From the NCBI GenBank assembly GCA_023512475.1, contig JAILZL010000026.1, positions 1 through 41,812 of the forward strand: DNA of 41,812 nt, in the 5' to 3' direction. The notes beneath the pieces were generated by a model that had not been told where the DNA came from, did not search any database, and saw only the letters and a program-made list of their open reading frames with translations. The first letter of the stretch is position 1, and every line of letters starts with the position of its first letter. The DNA is from Syntrophobacterales bacterium. Its GTDB lineage: Bacteria > Desulfobacterota > Desulfobaccia > Desulfobaccales > 0-14-0-80-60-11. Shown here piece after piece: positions 1 to 8,412 of the stretch. The translations under genes and the position numbers were made by a program.

Positions 1-429
1 TACAAAATCAATGTGCAAAAATCACAAGCATTCATATACACCAAAAATAGAAATGGCAATGATAATCGGCAATAAATATTTCTTTGGAGTCAGGATGATT
101 TTCGCAAATACCTTCACTAATGGCAGATTCAAAATCAGCAGCATAATATTGCCGATGAACATACTTGCTATTAACCCCCAGGCAACATCTGGATGATCAT
201 CAAATAATAATGGGCCCGGCTGGACGTTATACATCATAAGGGCTCCCATTAAAATGGCCGTTGTTCCCGATCCAGGTATCCCAAGCGTCAATAACGGGAT
301 CATCGCTCCGCCTGAAGCCGCATTATTTGCCGTTTCCGGGGCAGCGACACCAGCAATTGTTCCAGTTCCAAATTTTTCAGGTGTTTTGGATATTCGTTTT
401 TCTGTTAAATAGGAAAAAAATGAGGCCAA
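1..429 (-). pseudogene. TctA-family tricarboxylate transporter permease, C-terminal fragment with frameshift
   Basis: The readable part (about 135 residues, 429 down to 22) matches the second half of TctA, the large membrane subunit of tripartite tricarboxylate transporters. It has the family signatures FGTGTIAGVAAPETANNAA and MIPLLTLGIPGSGTTAIL, followed by hydrophobic helices. A whole TctA is about 500 residues, so the N-terminal part is missing. The frame stops at 22-24 just after FGVYE, where family members normally continue. Shifting frame there gives a continuation (ACDFCTLIL) resembling the usual next helix, so a single-base indel near position 27 is likely. No TctB or TctC gene is visible. 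Composition is AT-rich, unlike everything after 660. Family call is firm; the pseudogene status could instead be an assembly fault. Confidence 0.7.
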
Positions 430-659
430 TGTAATAACGATATATTATTATAATGAGCATAATAATTCCAGATGTAGTTCATAATATTATGAATATTATC
501 AATAAAGGCCCCTTCCCTGATAAAGTCAGTAAAGAAAACCCCCAACATGGTATGGGCATGGGTATCGGGTATGCCGCTGATTTCTCCGTAATTAACGGTC
601 CAGAGAACGAAGGACGCGGAAATAATTAATAATAAAAGGAATAATTTGTAATTTTTCAT
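405..659 (-). pseudogene. N-terminal fragment of a membrane glycosyltransferase-like protein
   Basis: An 84-residue frame starts with MKNYK and one strong hydrophobic helix (residues about 5-20). It continues with a segment containing GIPDTHAHTMLGVFF, then NYYAHYNNISLLHWP. The pattern of a first helix, an acidic/His loop and a YY...HWP motif recalls the first extracytoplasmic loop of GT39/PMT-type lipid-linked sugar transferases, which are 450 or more residues long. The frame ends a few codons after HWP, exactly where the TctA fragment begins in another frame, so the gene is truncated. It lies upstream of nothing recognisable and is AT-rich. The family call is from memory of the motif and is tentative; the truncation is clear. 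Confidence 0.4.
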
Positions 660-720
660 GCCGTCCCTTTTCCAATAATACCTGAAAAAGCCCCCTGCTT
701 CTACCCGATACCCGCCCGGC

Positions 721-1974
721 TCACTGCCCCCGGACATACAGGCGGAATCCCACCCGGCGGGCAAAGAAATACATGCCGGCTAGGATGAAGAGCTCACAGA
801 GCAGATAGGCCCAGGCGGCTCCCAGGTGGTGAAGCTTCGGGACCAACACAAAGAGGAGGGCCAGATTGATGACCCCGGCGATGCTGCCCACCGCAAAAAA
901 GGCCCGCTCCCGCTGCAGGTTGATCAGGATTTGCGTGCCCAGAATATTATCCAGAAATATGGTCAGAGGCAGGACGGCCAGGATCTGCACCACGGCGACG
1001 GAAGGGCCGAAGTGTCTTCCCAGGACCAGAGGCACCAGCCACGGGGACAGGAAAAGGGTGGCCAGGGAGAGCCCCAAAAAAACGAGCCCCCCCCAGAAGG
1101 CCACCCGCCGCAAAAACCGGAAGGTCTCGTCCCGGGAATGGAGAAACATGTGGCTCACCCGGGGAAAAATGGCGGCGGAGAGGGGCACGGACAGGTGGAT
1201 CACGGCCCGCACCAGCTTTTCCCCCGCCGCATAGTACCCCACGGAGGTGGCGCTGGTGAGCATGCCCAGGAGGAAGACGTTCAGTTGGTTATAAATCGTG
1301 GCGAAGGCCTGGGAGAGGAACAGGTGCAGGCCGTCCCGGAGGGTGGCGGCGTGGTCCCTCCAGGTGGGCCACACCCAGCGGTACCCCAGGTGCCTCCAGG
1401 CCAGGGCCGCCGCCACCCCTCCACATGCCAGGCTGACCCCGGAATTGATGACCGGCACCAGCAGGTAATCAGCCTCCTGTTTGACCAAAAGAACGGTAAG
1501 CACCAGGATGAGAAATCGGGAGGCGACATTGAGGGCCGTGATGTACTCCATCTTTTCCAGACCCTGGAAAAACCACTGGGGGAAAAGCACGGCGCCGAAC
1601 ACCATCCCGAAAGTGAGGAGATACAGGCGCCACTCGGCGGCCAGGCGGGGAACCCAAAGGAGGGTCAGGGCGAGCCCCCCCAGGCTCAGGACACACAACC
1701 CCGCCTTGATGGTCAAGACAGAGAAGAAAGTGAGGCCCAGTTGGTCCACATCCCGGCGCAGCCGGGAGACGGCCCGGGTGGCGGAGAGGTTGAAGCCGTA
1801 GTCGGTGAAGACCACAAAGAACTGGATGAAGGACTGGGCCAACGCCACCAGGCCGAATTTTTCCGGACCCAGGACCCGCACCAGATACGGAAAGGTGAGC
1901 AGGGGAAAGAGGTAATTGCCGATCTGGAGGATCGACAGGGCCAGGAAGTTGCGCCATAGTCCCCGGGTGTGCAT
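721..1974 (-). CDS. Wzx-like polysaccharide flippase (MOP superfamily)
   Basis: A 417-residue, strongly hydrophobic protein with about 12 predicted membrane helices, the normal size for O-antigen/capsule repeat-unit flippases of the RfbX/Wzx family. The N-terminus carries the typical stretch FPLLTFPYLVRVLGPEKFG followed by a YGFNLSATRAVS segment, both hallmarks of the family. It would move undecaprenyl-diphosphate-linked sugar units across the inner membrane. It sits 18 bp downstream of the Wzz-like gene on the same strand and probably shares its transcript. Left of it is the AT-rich broken region, so the rest of the polysaccharide cluster may once have continued there. Start is the ATG at 1974. 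Substrate cannot be told from sequence. Confidence 0.9.
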   Translation of the reverse strand: MHTRGLWRNFLALSILQIGNYLFPLLTFPYLVRVLGPEKFGLVALAQSFIQFFVVFTDYGFNLSATRAVSRLRRDVDQLGLTFFSVLTIKAGLCVLSLGGLALTLLWVPRLAAEWRLYLLTFGMVFGAVLFPQWFFQGLEKMEYITALNVASRFLILVLTVLLVKQEADYLLVPVINSGVSLACGGVAAALAWRHLGYRWVWPTWRDHAATLRDGLHLFLSQAFATIYNQLNVFLLGMLTSATSVGYYAAGEKLVRAVIHLSVPLSAAIFPRVSHMFLHSRDETFRFLRRVAFWGGLVFLGLSLATLFLSPWLVPLVLGRHFGPSVAVVQILAVLPLTIFLDNILGTQILINLQRERAFFAVGSIAGVINLALLFVLVPKLHHLGAAWAYLLCELFILAGMYFFARRVGFRLYVRGQ

Positions 1975-1992
1975 GAACGGAGGGCACGGCGC

Positions 1993-3282
1993 TTAGGGTC
2001 CGGGCGGCCGGGGGGCCCCCCGTCCGGTGAGGCGGCGCAGATCCCGGCGCCAGGGTTCCAAAGCGGCACGCAGTCTCTGGGCCCGGTCCAGGTCCTCCGG
2101 GGAGCGGGGGACATTGCGGAAGTGTTCCAGCAAAAAGGTTGCGGCCACCATGAGGAGAAAGGTGCTGCCCGTCACCACCAGGAGGATCAGCAGCCGTTTG
2201 GGCGAGGATTTTCTCTCCGGGGCCGTGGCCCGGTCCACCACCTGCAGCACCAGGGCATCCCGGGCGTGATCCAGCCGGGCGATCTCCGTCAGCTTGGCAA
2301 AGACCCGGTAAAGTCCCTCCTGATAACTGACCTCCCGGTATAAGCGCAAGTACTCCAGCCCCAGCGCAGGCATCTTGCCCACCGCAATCATGACCTGGCT
2401 GGGGGCCTCCGGGCCGCCTCCCGGACCTTCCGCCTGCCGGAGTTTCTCTTTCAGGGCCTTGATCTCCGCCTCCACCTGCTGCACCTGGAAGTTGAAGGGG
2501 GTGGCCCACTGTTTATAGACCTGCAGCTCCACTTCCCGGAAGTCAATGGCCGCCTTCAGGCCGGCGATATACTCCAGCATCCCCCGGGTCTGGGCGTCGG
2601 GCAGCAGGACACTGTTTTTCTCGCTGAACTGGCGCAGGTCTTCTTCGGCCTTGGCCAGACGCGCACCGGCCTCCCGGCGTTCCCGGTCAAGGAAGGCCAG
2701 CCGTTCCGAGGCTTCCTGGTCGGCCATCTCCCGGAGCAGGCGGGACAGCTCCTCCAGGAAGGCGTTGGCCATTTCCGCCGCCCGGGCCGGGCTGCGGTGG
2801 GTTACCTCCACGGTGATGAGGCCATATTTGGTGGCCCGGAACTTGGCGATATTTTCCAGTTGGGCCCGGGCCTCCTCAATATATCTGGCCTCGAACTCCT
2901 GGCGCAGGTCAAAGCGGGCAATGATGCGGTCAAAGATGGTGTCGCTCTGCAGCAGGCCCACAAAGAAATCCCCCGGCGTCTTCAGACCCAGGAGGCTCCC
3001 AGCAAAGCCCCCCAGGGCTCCGAAGGCTGCCCGGCCCGGGATCATGGCCCCCCCCAGACCCTCCATGATCTGGCCGCTCAAGGTGAGGTTCTGCTGGGGA
3101 GGCACGATGCGGGCCACCGCGGTGTATTTTTTGGGGAGCAGGAAGACCGCCACCAAGGTGAGGAGACCGACCACAAAGGTGGTGTAGATGATCTTGCGGC
3201 TGTGTTTCGCCAAGACAATGGCATAATCCAGCAGATGGACCTCTTCCAGTTGCCGGACCTTTTCATCCTGCGTGTTCATCAT
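1993..3282 (-). CDS. Wzz-type polysaccharide chain-length determinant
   Basis: A 429-residue protein with the polysaccharide co-polymerase plan: cytoplasmic N-terminus, first membrane helix at about 33-53, the PPQQNLTLSGQ region just after it, a long periplasmic coiled-coil-forming part (about 170-320), a proline-containing SSPKR motif and a second helix at about 364-388. It lacks the C-terminal BY-kinase domain of Wzc; only a short basic tail follows the last helix. Such proteins set the length of O-antigen or exopolysaccharide chains together with the Wzy polymerase. The neighbouring flippase and SLBB export protein support this role. Two adjacent ATG codons (3282 and 3279) are possible starts, preceded by a modest purine-rich site. 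Confidence 0.88.
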   Translation of the reverse strand: MMNTQDEKVRQLEEVHLLDYAIVLAKHSRKIIYTTFVVGLLTLVAVFLLPKKYTAVARIVPPQQNLTLSGQIMEGLGGAMIPGRAAFGALGGFAGSLLGLKTPGDFFVGLLQSDTIFDRIIARFDLRQEFEARYIEEARAQLENIAKFRATKYGLITVEVTHRSPARAAEMANAFLEELSRLLREMADQEASERLAFLDRERREAGARLAKAEEDLRQFSEKNSVLLPDAQTRGMLEYIAGLKAAIDFREVELQVYKQWATPFNFQVQQVEAEIKALKEKLRQAEGPGGGPEAPSQVMIAVGKMPALGLEYLRLYREVSYQEGLYRVFAKLTEIARLDHARDALVLQVVDRATAPERKSSPKRLLILLVVTGSTFLLMVAATFLLEHFRNVPRSPEDLDRAQRLRAALEPWRRDLRRLTGRGAPRPPGP

Positions 3283-3461
3283 GACTCACCGAGGCAGAGC
3301 GCCCGGGCCCTGGGGGCGGCCGGATAAGGATGGGTGTGCCGCGTCATCTGTTTGTGAACCCCCTCTCCCTTTGGACCGGCAGGCCCCTTTTCCCCGGGGC
3401 GCCGGCTTAGGCGCTGGACTTCCGGGGACGATGGGGGTGCGGAGGGCCGCGTCTCCCCCGC

Positions 3462-3491
3462 TTGACCTGAGCCCGTGCTTTCGGCTAGAAT
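3462..3491 (+). promoter_or_regulatory. sigma-70-like promoter for the lytic transglycosylase gene
   Basis: TTGACC (3462-3467) and TAGAAT (3486-3491) are separated by 18 bp, about 30 bp upstream of the ATG at 3523. Predicted by eye. Confidence 0.55.
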
Positions 3492-3522
3492 ATGCCTCAC
3501 TCCCGCCGGTTGAGGGCAGTGT

Positions 3523-4161
3523 ATGACTCGTGTGCGTCTGGCGCCGTTCCTCATCTGTCTGGTACTTGCCTGGGGGGCCGGGCCGGACTCGGCTGCGGCC
3601 CAATCCCAGGAAGTGCTGCGGGTCACCCGCAAGGGGGTGATTTACTACTACTTCCCCAGCCGTCCGGAGGCGGAGGCGGGAAAACTCCGGCGTCTGCCCA
3701 TGCCTCACCGGCGGGTGGCCGCGGCCCCGGCCCGGAAGATCCCGTCCCAGCAGCTCGCCCCCCACATCGAGCAGGCCGCCCGGGAACACCGCCTGCCGCC
3801 GGCCCTCATCCAGGCCATCATCCGGGTGGAATCGGGCTACAATCCCGCCGCCACCTCCCCCAAGGGGGCCCAGGGCCTCATGCAGCTCATGCCGGAGACG
3901 GCCCGGGAAGTGGCGGTGGCCGACCCCTATGATGTGCAGCAGAACATCTGGGGCGGCACCCGTTACCTCTCCCAGCTTCTGGCCCGCTTCAACTATCGCC
4001 TGCCCCTGGCCCTGGCGGCCTACAATGCCGGCCCCGGCCGGGTGGAGCGTCGCCAGGACATCCCTGACATCCCCGAAACCCAGCAGTTCGTGCGCCAGGT
4101 GTGCGCCGAGTTTCTGAAATACCGCGCCCAGGAAAAGAGCCCGGCCTCCTCCCGGCCCTGA
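3523..4161 (+). CDS. Lytic transglycosylase, SLT (Slt70 C-terminal-like) family
   Basis: A 212-residue exported protein. The first about 26 residues form a signal peptide ending in AAA. The catalytic domain spans about 80-195: the catalytic glutamate is E103 in VESGYNP, followed by SPKGAQGLMQLMP (about 112-124) and AAYNAGPGRV (from about 165), the three standard motifs of family 1 lytic transglycosylases. It cleaves peptidoglycan glycan strands with 1,6-anhydro product formation in the periplasm. Short residues 27-75 carry a YYYFPSRP stretch of the DUF4124-like type often found before SLT domains. It lies between polysaccharide-export genes but on the opposite strand with its own promoter, so it may clear wall for an envelope-spanning machine. 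Confidence 0.92.
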   Translation: MTRVRLAPFLICLVLAWGAGPDSAAAQSQEVLRVTRKGVIYYYFPSRPEAEAGKLRRLPMPHRRVAAAPARKIPSQQLAPHIEQAAREHRLPPALIQAIIRVESGYNPAATSPKGAQGLMQLMPETAREVAVADPYDVQQNIWGGTRYLSQLLARFNYRLPLALAAYNAGPGRVERRQDIPDIPETQQFVRQVCAEFLKYRAQEKSPASSRP

Positions 4162-4164
4162 GGA

Positions 4165-4183
4165 CGGCCGGATCCTCCGGCCG
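4165..4183. terminator. GC hairpin between convergent genes
   Basis: An 8-bp perfect stem (arms 4165-4172 and 4176-4183, 3-nt loop) lies directly after the lytic transglycosylase stop and between two convergent genes. There is no T-run, so intrinsic termination is uncertain. Confidence 0.3.
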
Positions 4184-4244
4184 GCCCCCTTGCCCGGCGG
4201 GCGGTCCGGGACACCCTCCCGGCGGCGCCGCCCCGCTTTTGCCC

Positions 4245-6881
4245 TCAGTTACGCAGCCCCACAATGATCACCCCGGCGGTGAGGGCGATCTGGGAGAGTA
4301 TGGTGACGATATCCTTGAAGGGCTTGAGCCAGGTCACCTTCTCCAGCTTCTCGGGCACCACCACGGTGTCGCCCGGGTCCAGCCGCAAGGAGCCCACCCC
4401 GCCCATATGGTGGACATACTGATATCCATCCCAGGTCCGGCCGAATCCCAGGCGGCCGAAGGAGCTGCGGCCCACCGCGGAGCCGTTGGCCTTGATGACA
4501 TAGACATTCGACAGGTCGGCCACCCGGTTGGTGCCTCCAGCCATTCGGATATAGTCATTGACCGTGGCCTGGGAGGCATAGACCACCGCCGACGGGCTGA
4601 AGACCGCCCCCAACACCGAGACGGTGCCGGGGTTTGGGGGCACCACCAGTTTGTCGCCGTCCATCAGGGGGATGTCGTTGACGGTGCCCCGGATGCGTTC
4701 CGGATCATCAATGCGTACGATCACCCGCCCCATGGGTTCGATGGCCCGCAGGCGGCCCAAGAGCTGCTGCTGCAGTTTGGCGAAGTACTCCGCCCGGCGG
4801 ATTTCATCCGGCTCCAGGGCCTGCTGGGTCTGGCCGGAGTAGTAGGCCAGGGTGATGGACTCGGCCTGGTCCAGGGCTCGGGCCAGCTCCTCTTTCTGCT
4901 GTTTCTTCACCGAGGGGCGGGTGAGCATGGCGCCGAAGGGGTAGGCCGAAGAGGTGAAGCCTCCCACCCGGGTGAGGAGCGAACTCAAGGTCTCCCCTTT
5001 GCGGATGGCGTAGGTGCCGGGGTATTTGACCTCCCCCTCCACCTGCACCGTCTTGTACACATCCCACTCGGGCATGGGGCGCACAAAGAGGTAATCGTTG
5101 GGCTGGAGGCGCACGTTCTCCCGGGGGTCGTCGGCCAGAGCCCGCTTCAGGTTCACGGTGAGCTGGGAGGAGGTGGTGCCGGAGGAGGAGGTGTGGAAGC
5201 GGGTGATTTCCAGGGCCTCGGTGCTGGCGTGGTGGAGGAGGCCGCCGGCCAGCTGCACCAGGTCCTTGACCCGCATATTCTCCGTAAGCCCGTATTCCCC
5301 CGGCAGGCGGACCGCCCCGGCGATGGCCACCTTGCGCTCCACCAGGGCCGGCACCTTGAAGACCCGGACAAAGTCGCCGTCCACCAGGGTCACCCCCGGG
5401 GTGGGCTGGCGCATCACCTTTTCCAGGTCATCCTCATAGAGCACCATCTCCCGGTGATTTTTCACCCGGAGCACCTGCACCCGGCCCTTGAAGGCGGTAT
5501 CCCCCAAGCCGCCGCAGAGGGTGAGGAGATCCTTAAGGGTCTTTTCGTGCTTGAGCTCAAAGATGCCGGGCACCTTGATGGGGCCGCCCCCTTCCATGCG
5601 CCGGCTCATGGCCACCTTCTGGCCGGCCTCCTTCAGGGTGAGCCCGAAACGCTTCCTGAAATATTGGTTTTCCGCCTCTTCCCTCTGCTTCAGCCAGGTG
5701 GCCGTGGGCCCGCGGTCTGGTTTTTCCAGCTCCCTCTTGTGGATGTTTTCCGGGGGGACGGGAATGCCGCCGGAGGACTGGCGCAGAAGCTCCTCCGTGC
5801 GGCGCTTGCGCTCCAGGGGGTCCTCGCCGGAGACGATGCGCCGGGCCTCCTGGGATTTCCAGTTGAGCTCCATGGGCTCCGTGGGCCGCCTCTGGCGCAG
5901 CAAGGCGGATTCCTCCTCCAGCTCCAGGCGGGCCAAAAGCTTCAGTTCCTCCTCGATCTCCTCCGGGGTCTTGGGGGTGCCGATGGCCACCAGGGGGCCC
6001 ACCGGGGGGATAAAGATGACGTCGCCGTTCATCAGGCGGAGGTCCTTGCTCTTGTCCCCCTTGAGGAGGAAATCGTACATGTCGAAGTGGGCCACCACCT
6101 TGCCCCCCCGGCGCACCTCGATATTGCGCATGGAGCCGGATTTGGCGGGGCCCCCTGCGGCATAAAGGGCATTGACCACGGTGGCCAGGGAAGAGACGGA
6201 ATAACTCCCGGGCATGCGGGCCTGCCCCACCACGAAGACCTGGATGGTGCGCAGATTGTCCAGGGTGACGCTGAACTGGAAGTTCTGGTACTGCCGTTTG
6301 AGCTCCCGGTCCATCACCGTCTGGAGCTGCCCGTAAGTGAGGCCGCTCACGTGGATGACCCCCACATTGGGCACGGCGATCTGGCCCTGGCGGTCCACGG
6401 TGAGGTTATATTCCCCTTGTACGCTGCCCCACAGGACGAGACGGATGGTGTCTCCTGGGCCGATGAGGTAATCCGGCCCCACCGGCACGTCCTGGAGGGG
6501 GAGGAAGGTGGTGGGGGGCTGAGAGAAGAAGCTGTAGCCGTACTGGCGCAGGAACATCATCTGGTCCCAGGCCCGGCGCTCGATGGCGGAGATCTCCTCC
6601 GGCTGCTGGGGGGCGGTGGTGAGCACCTGGGGCTGCGGCTGCGGCACCACCCGGGGCCGGCCCAGGGCGTCCACCCCGGGTTGCCCGGGCCTCAAACCCG
6701 GCGGCACGGTGACCCGGGGGCCGGGCAGGGTGGGGAGGGGCCCCGGGGTGGTGGAGGGCCCCACCCGTTGCAGATAGAATTGCGCCTGCTCCTCCAGATC
6801 CTGGTCCACCTGGCTTCGGGCCGGGACCACGGGCAGAAGGATCAATAGAAAGATTTGCAGCCAGCAGATGAGATTTCTCAT
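4245..6881 (-). CDS. Large SLBB-domain polysaccharide export protein (Wza/EpsA-like)
   Basis: About 878 residues, more than twice the size of Wza (about 380). An N-terminal signal peptide (IFLLILLPVVPARSQ) is followed by a proline-rich spacer, then GYSFF and a polysaccharide-export domain beginning at YLIGPGDTIRLVLWG. Several SLBB-type modules follow, for example VFVVGQARMPGSY, VAIAGAVRLPGEYGL, VEGEVKYPGTYAI and VSVLGAVFSPSA. A hydrophobic helix (ALTAGVIIVGL) ends the protein. It should form the outer-membrane/periplasmic conduit for capsule or exopolysaccharide. The ATG at 6881 overlaps the upstream lipoprotein stop as ATGA, indicating translational coupling; ATGs at 6887 and 6905 are alternatives. 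No lipobox is seen. Confidence 0.88.
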   Translation of the reverse strand: MRNLICWLQIFLLILLPVVPARSQVDQDLEEQAQFYLQRVGPSTTPGPLPTLPGPRVTVPPGLRPGQPGVDALGRPRVVPQPQPQVLTTAPQQPEEISAIERRAWDQMMFLRQYGYSFFSQPPTTFLPLQDVPVGPDYLIGPGDTIRLVLWGSVQGEYNLTVDRQGQIAVPNVGVIHVSGLTYGQLQTVMDRELKRQYQNFQFSVTLDNLRTIQVFVVGQARMPGSYSVSSLATVVNALYAAGGPAKSGSMRNIEVRRGGKVVAHFDMYDFLLKGDKSKDLRLMNGDVIFIPPVGPLVAIGTPKTPEEIEEELKLLARLELEEESALLRQRRPTEPMELNWKSQEARRIVSGEDPLERKRRTEELLRQSSGGIPVPPENIHKRELEKPDRGPTATWLKQREEAENQYFRKRFGLTLKEAGQKVAMSRRMEGGGPIKVPGIFELKHEKTLKDLLTLCGGLGDTAFKGRVQVLRVKNHREMVLYEDDLEKVMRQPTPGVTLVDGDFVRVFKVPALVERKVAIAGAVRLPGEYGLTENMRVKDLVQLAGGLLHHASTEALEITRFHTSSSGTTSSQLTVNLKRALADDPRENVRLQPNDYLFVRPMPEWDVYKTVQVEGEVKYPGTYAIRKGETLSSLLTRVGGFTSSAYPFGAMLTRPSVKKQQKEELARALDQAESITLAYYSGQTQQALEPDEIRRAEYFAKLQQQLLGRLRAIEPMGRVIVRIDDPERIRGTVNDIPLMDGDKLVVPPNPGTVSVLGAVFSPSAVVYASQATVNDYIRMAGGTNRVADLSNVYVIKANGSAVGRSSFGRLGFGRTWDGYQYVHHMGGVGSLRLDPGDTVVVPEKLEKVTWLKPFKDIVTILSQIALTAGVIIVGLRN

Positions 6882-7864
6882 GACCATGGAGCGCGTTCCG
6901 TGCACACAAGGCTTGCCCTGGGGGCTGGGTCCCCATTATGGGAGAAAAGCCGCCGGACGGCAAGGGAAATTATGGACGCCGGCCCGTTTAGCCGGGAGGC
7001 TGGCCCGGGGATGGCATCCGGCAGGAGAAAGTGCAGTCGGCAGGCGAGATTGTCCAGCATGAGTCTCCGGATGACGTCGGTGCCGGTCCAATAATCCTCC
7101 CGGGAGGGAAACGGCGGGCAGTTCACCACGATGCCTTTCGGGTGCCCCGCCACCCGGGAGCCGGCCACCTGCCACAGGGGGGCGCCGTCCGCGGCCCGAA
7201 AGAGGGTGAAGGATACCTGGATCACTGCGTGGCTGATGGACCGGGGCGGAGCCTGGGAGGCCGCCGGTCCGGCCCACAGGAGCAGGCCCCGGCCCGGATG
7301 GAGGTGGCGGGTGACCTCCTCCAGGGTGTAGGAGCGGAAATGGGCCCCCACCGGCGTCTCCTCCGGTCGGGAGACATACAGGGTGGGCCCGTAAAAGCCG
7401 AGGAGATAGGCGTCCATCTCGGGGCTGAGGAGGCGCTGCCGGGCGAGAAACCCGGCCACCGGCACCTGGGAGGGGGCCAGGGCCTCGGCGCTCAGGAGGA
7501 CGGGCTCATAACCCCGGCGCCGCAACGCGCTGAGCACGGTGTCGGCCACCTGCTCCTCCAGGCCGGCCACATCCACCGCCCGGGGCTCCGGCTCCTTTTT
7601 GGGTTCCAGGGCGGCGAAAAAGGGGGTGTCGCCGGTGATGAAGTCGCTGTCCAAACGGGGCTGGCCGGGGAACTGGCGGTGGGCGGGCCAATGTCTCAGA
7701 AGCACCGCCACCCGGGTAAGGCCCTGATACCCGGGGGCGCTGCGGGTATAAGGCCGGTTACTCATGGGGGTGCACCCCAGCGCCGCGCCCAGCCATACCG
7801 CCAGGGCCGCCACGGCCAGGACTCGGGGCAGTAAGAGACCGCGCGGACGATAAGATGCCCTCAT
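6878..7864 (-). CDS. Hypothetical lipoprotein coupled to the SLBB export gene
   Basis: About 328 residues. A basic N-terminus and hydrophobic segment (LAVAALAVWLGAALGC) suggest export; the cysteine could be lipidated although the residues before it (ALGC) are a weak lipobox. I do not recognise a family. The body has alpha/beta character: TRVAVLLRHWP, a helix with VADTVLSALRRRGY, and later AVIQVSFTLFRAADGAPLWQ. That layout resembles periplasmic GNA1162/DUF799- or LpoB-like lipoproteins, a weak impression only. Its stop overlaps the start of the SLBB gene by 4 bp, so it is the first gene of that operon and likely an accessory envelope factor for polysaccharide export. A GTG at 7870 is an alternative start. 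Confidence 0.75.
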   Translation of the reverse strand: MRASYRPRGLLLPRVLAVAALAVWLGAALGCTPMSNRPYTRSAPGYQGLTRVAVLLRHWPAHRQFPGQPRLDSDFITGDTPFFAALEPKKEPEPRAVDVAGLEEQVADTVLSALRRRGYEPVLLSAEALAPSQVPVAGFLARQRLLSPEMDAYLLGFYGPTLYVSRPEETPVGAHFRSYTLEEVTRHLHPGRGLLLWAGPAASQAPPRSISHAVIQVSFTLFRAADGAPLWQVAGSRVAGHPKGIVVNCPPFPSREDYWTGTDVIRRLMLDNLACRLHFLLPDAIPGPASRLNGPASIISLAVRRLFSHNGDPAPRASLVCTERAPWS

Positions 7865-8016
7865 GCACACCGGGGAAGGATTGCCGCCTTGGGTTTCGGT
7901 CCTTGGCTGGGGGTATCAGGGTATAGGAGAACCGCCGGGTCCCATTCGGGAACCCTCCTCCAGGCGGGCCCTGGCACGGACCCGGCCCTGCTCCCCCGGG
8001 GACGGCTGACGGCATG

Positions 8017-8045
8017 ATTGTGACACGCAGGGGGCTGCCTGTCAA
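8017..8045 (-). promoter_or_regulatory. sigma-70-like promoter for the lipoprotein-SLBB operon
   Basis: Read on the minus strand, a perfect TTGACA (8045-8040) is followed after 17 bp by CACAAT (8022-8017), about 150 bp upstream of the lipoprotein start. It borders repeat copy 1. Confidence 0.55.
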
Positions 8046-8094
8046 AATTTTTCCCGGCCGCACTCTGGCAGGCGGTTGTCATACACCCCCCTAT

Positions 8095-8220
8095 CCGGCG
8101 GGATGAGGCCGGCCAGTTTTGCCGGTTGGGTGAAGCCAAATCCCCTTTATGGGGCTGGAGCTCGGGGGGAGGAGCAGGGGTCTTGGACCCCCAGCCCTCT
8201 CCCCGGATACCTTCTTTCAA
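8095..8220. repeat. Structured intergenic repeat, copy 1
   Basis: This about 120-bp element is shared with 18031-18152. Common words in order: GGCGGGATGAGGCCGGCC, TTTTGCCGGTT, AGCCAAATCCC, a G-rich run, CCCC-GACCCC type hairpin sequence, then CTCCCC and CCTTCTTTCAA (here) against CCTTTTGCAA. In this copy, hairpins CCGGC/GCCGG, CCCC/GGGG (around 8142-8153) and GGGGTC/GACCCC (around 8177-8191) can form. It lies in the divergent spacer between the lipoprotein operon and the small membrane protein gene. No coding potential is evident. Confidence 0.7.
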
Positions 8221-8259
8221 CCACCCGCTCGGGGTCGGGCCCATAAGGGCGATTTTCCC

Positions 8260-8288
8260 TTGACACCCACCACCCTTTGTCTCAAAAT
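8260..8288 (+). promoter_or_regulatory. Possible promoter upstream of the small membrane protein gene
   Basis: A perfect TTGACA (8260-8265) is followed after 17 bp by CAAAAT (8283-8288), a 4-of-6 match. A better -10-like TATAAA (8296-8301) is 30 bp away and too far to pair with it. Confidence 0.35.
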
Positions 8289-8412
8289 TTCCCCGTATAA
8301 AATCATATTTTTCGCTGGCTTGCCTCAGTTATTCCCTGAGAAAGAGAAAAAAGACCGCCGGCCTTTCCCAAGGGGGCCAACATGCCGATAAGGGAGGTGA
8401 GGGAGGGTGGCC

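Noticed and set aside
1993-3282. Wzc-type tyrosine kinase
   Set aside because: The protein ends shortly after the second membrane helix and has no Walker or tyrosine-cluster kinase region, so it is a Wzz-type protein only.
4101-6848. Very long open frame on the plus strand (about 915 codons)
   Set aside because: It is antisense to the SLBB export gene, rich in His/Gly/Leu with no domain, and arises from third-position GC bias.
8260-8301. TTGACA with TATAAA as one promoter
   Set aside because: The spacer would be 30 bp, far above the 16-18 bp of sigma-70 promoters; only a weaker CAAAAT box fits.
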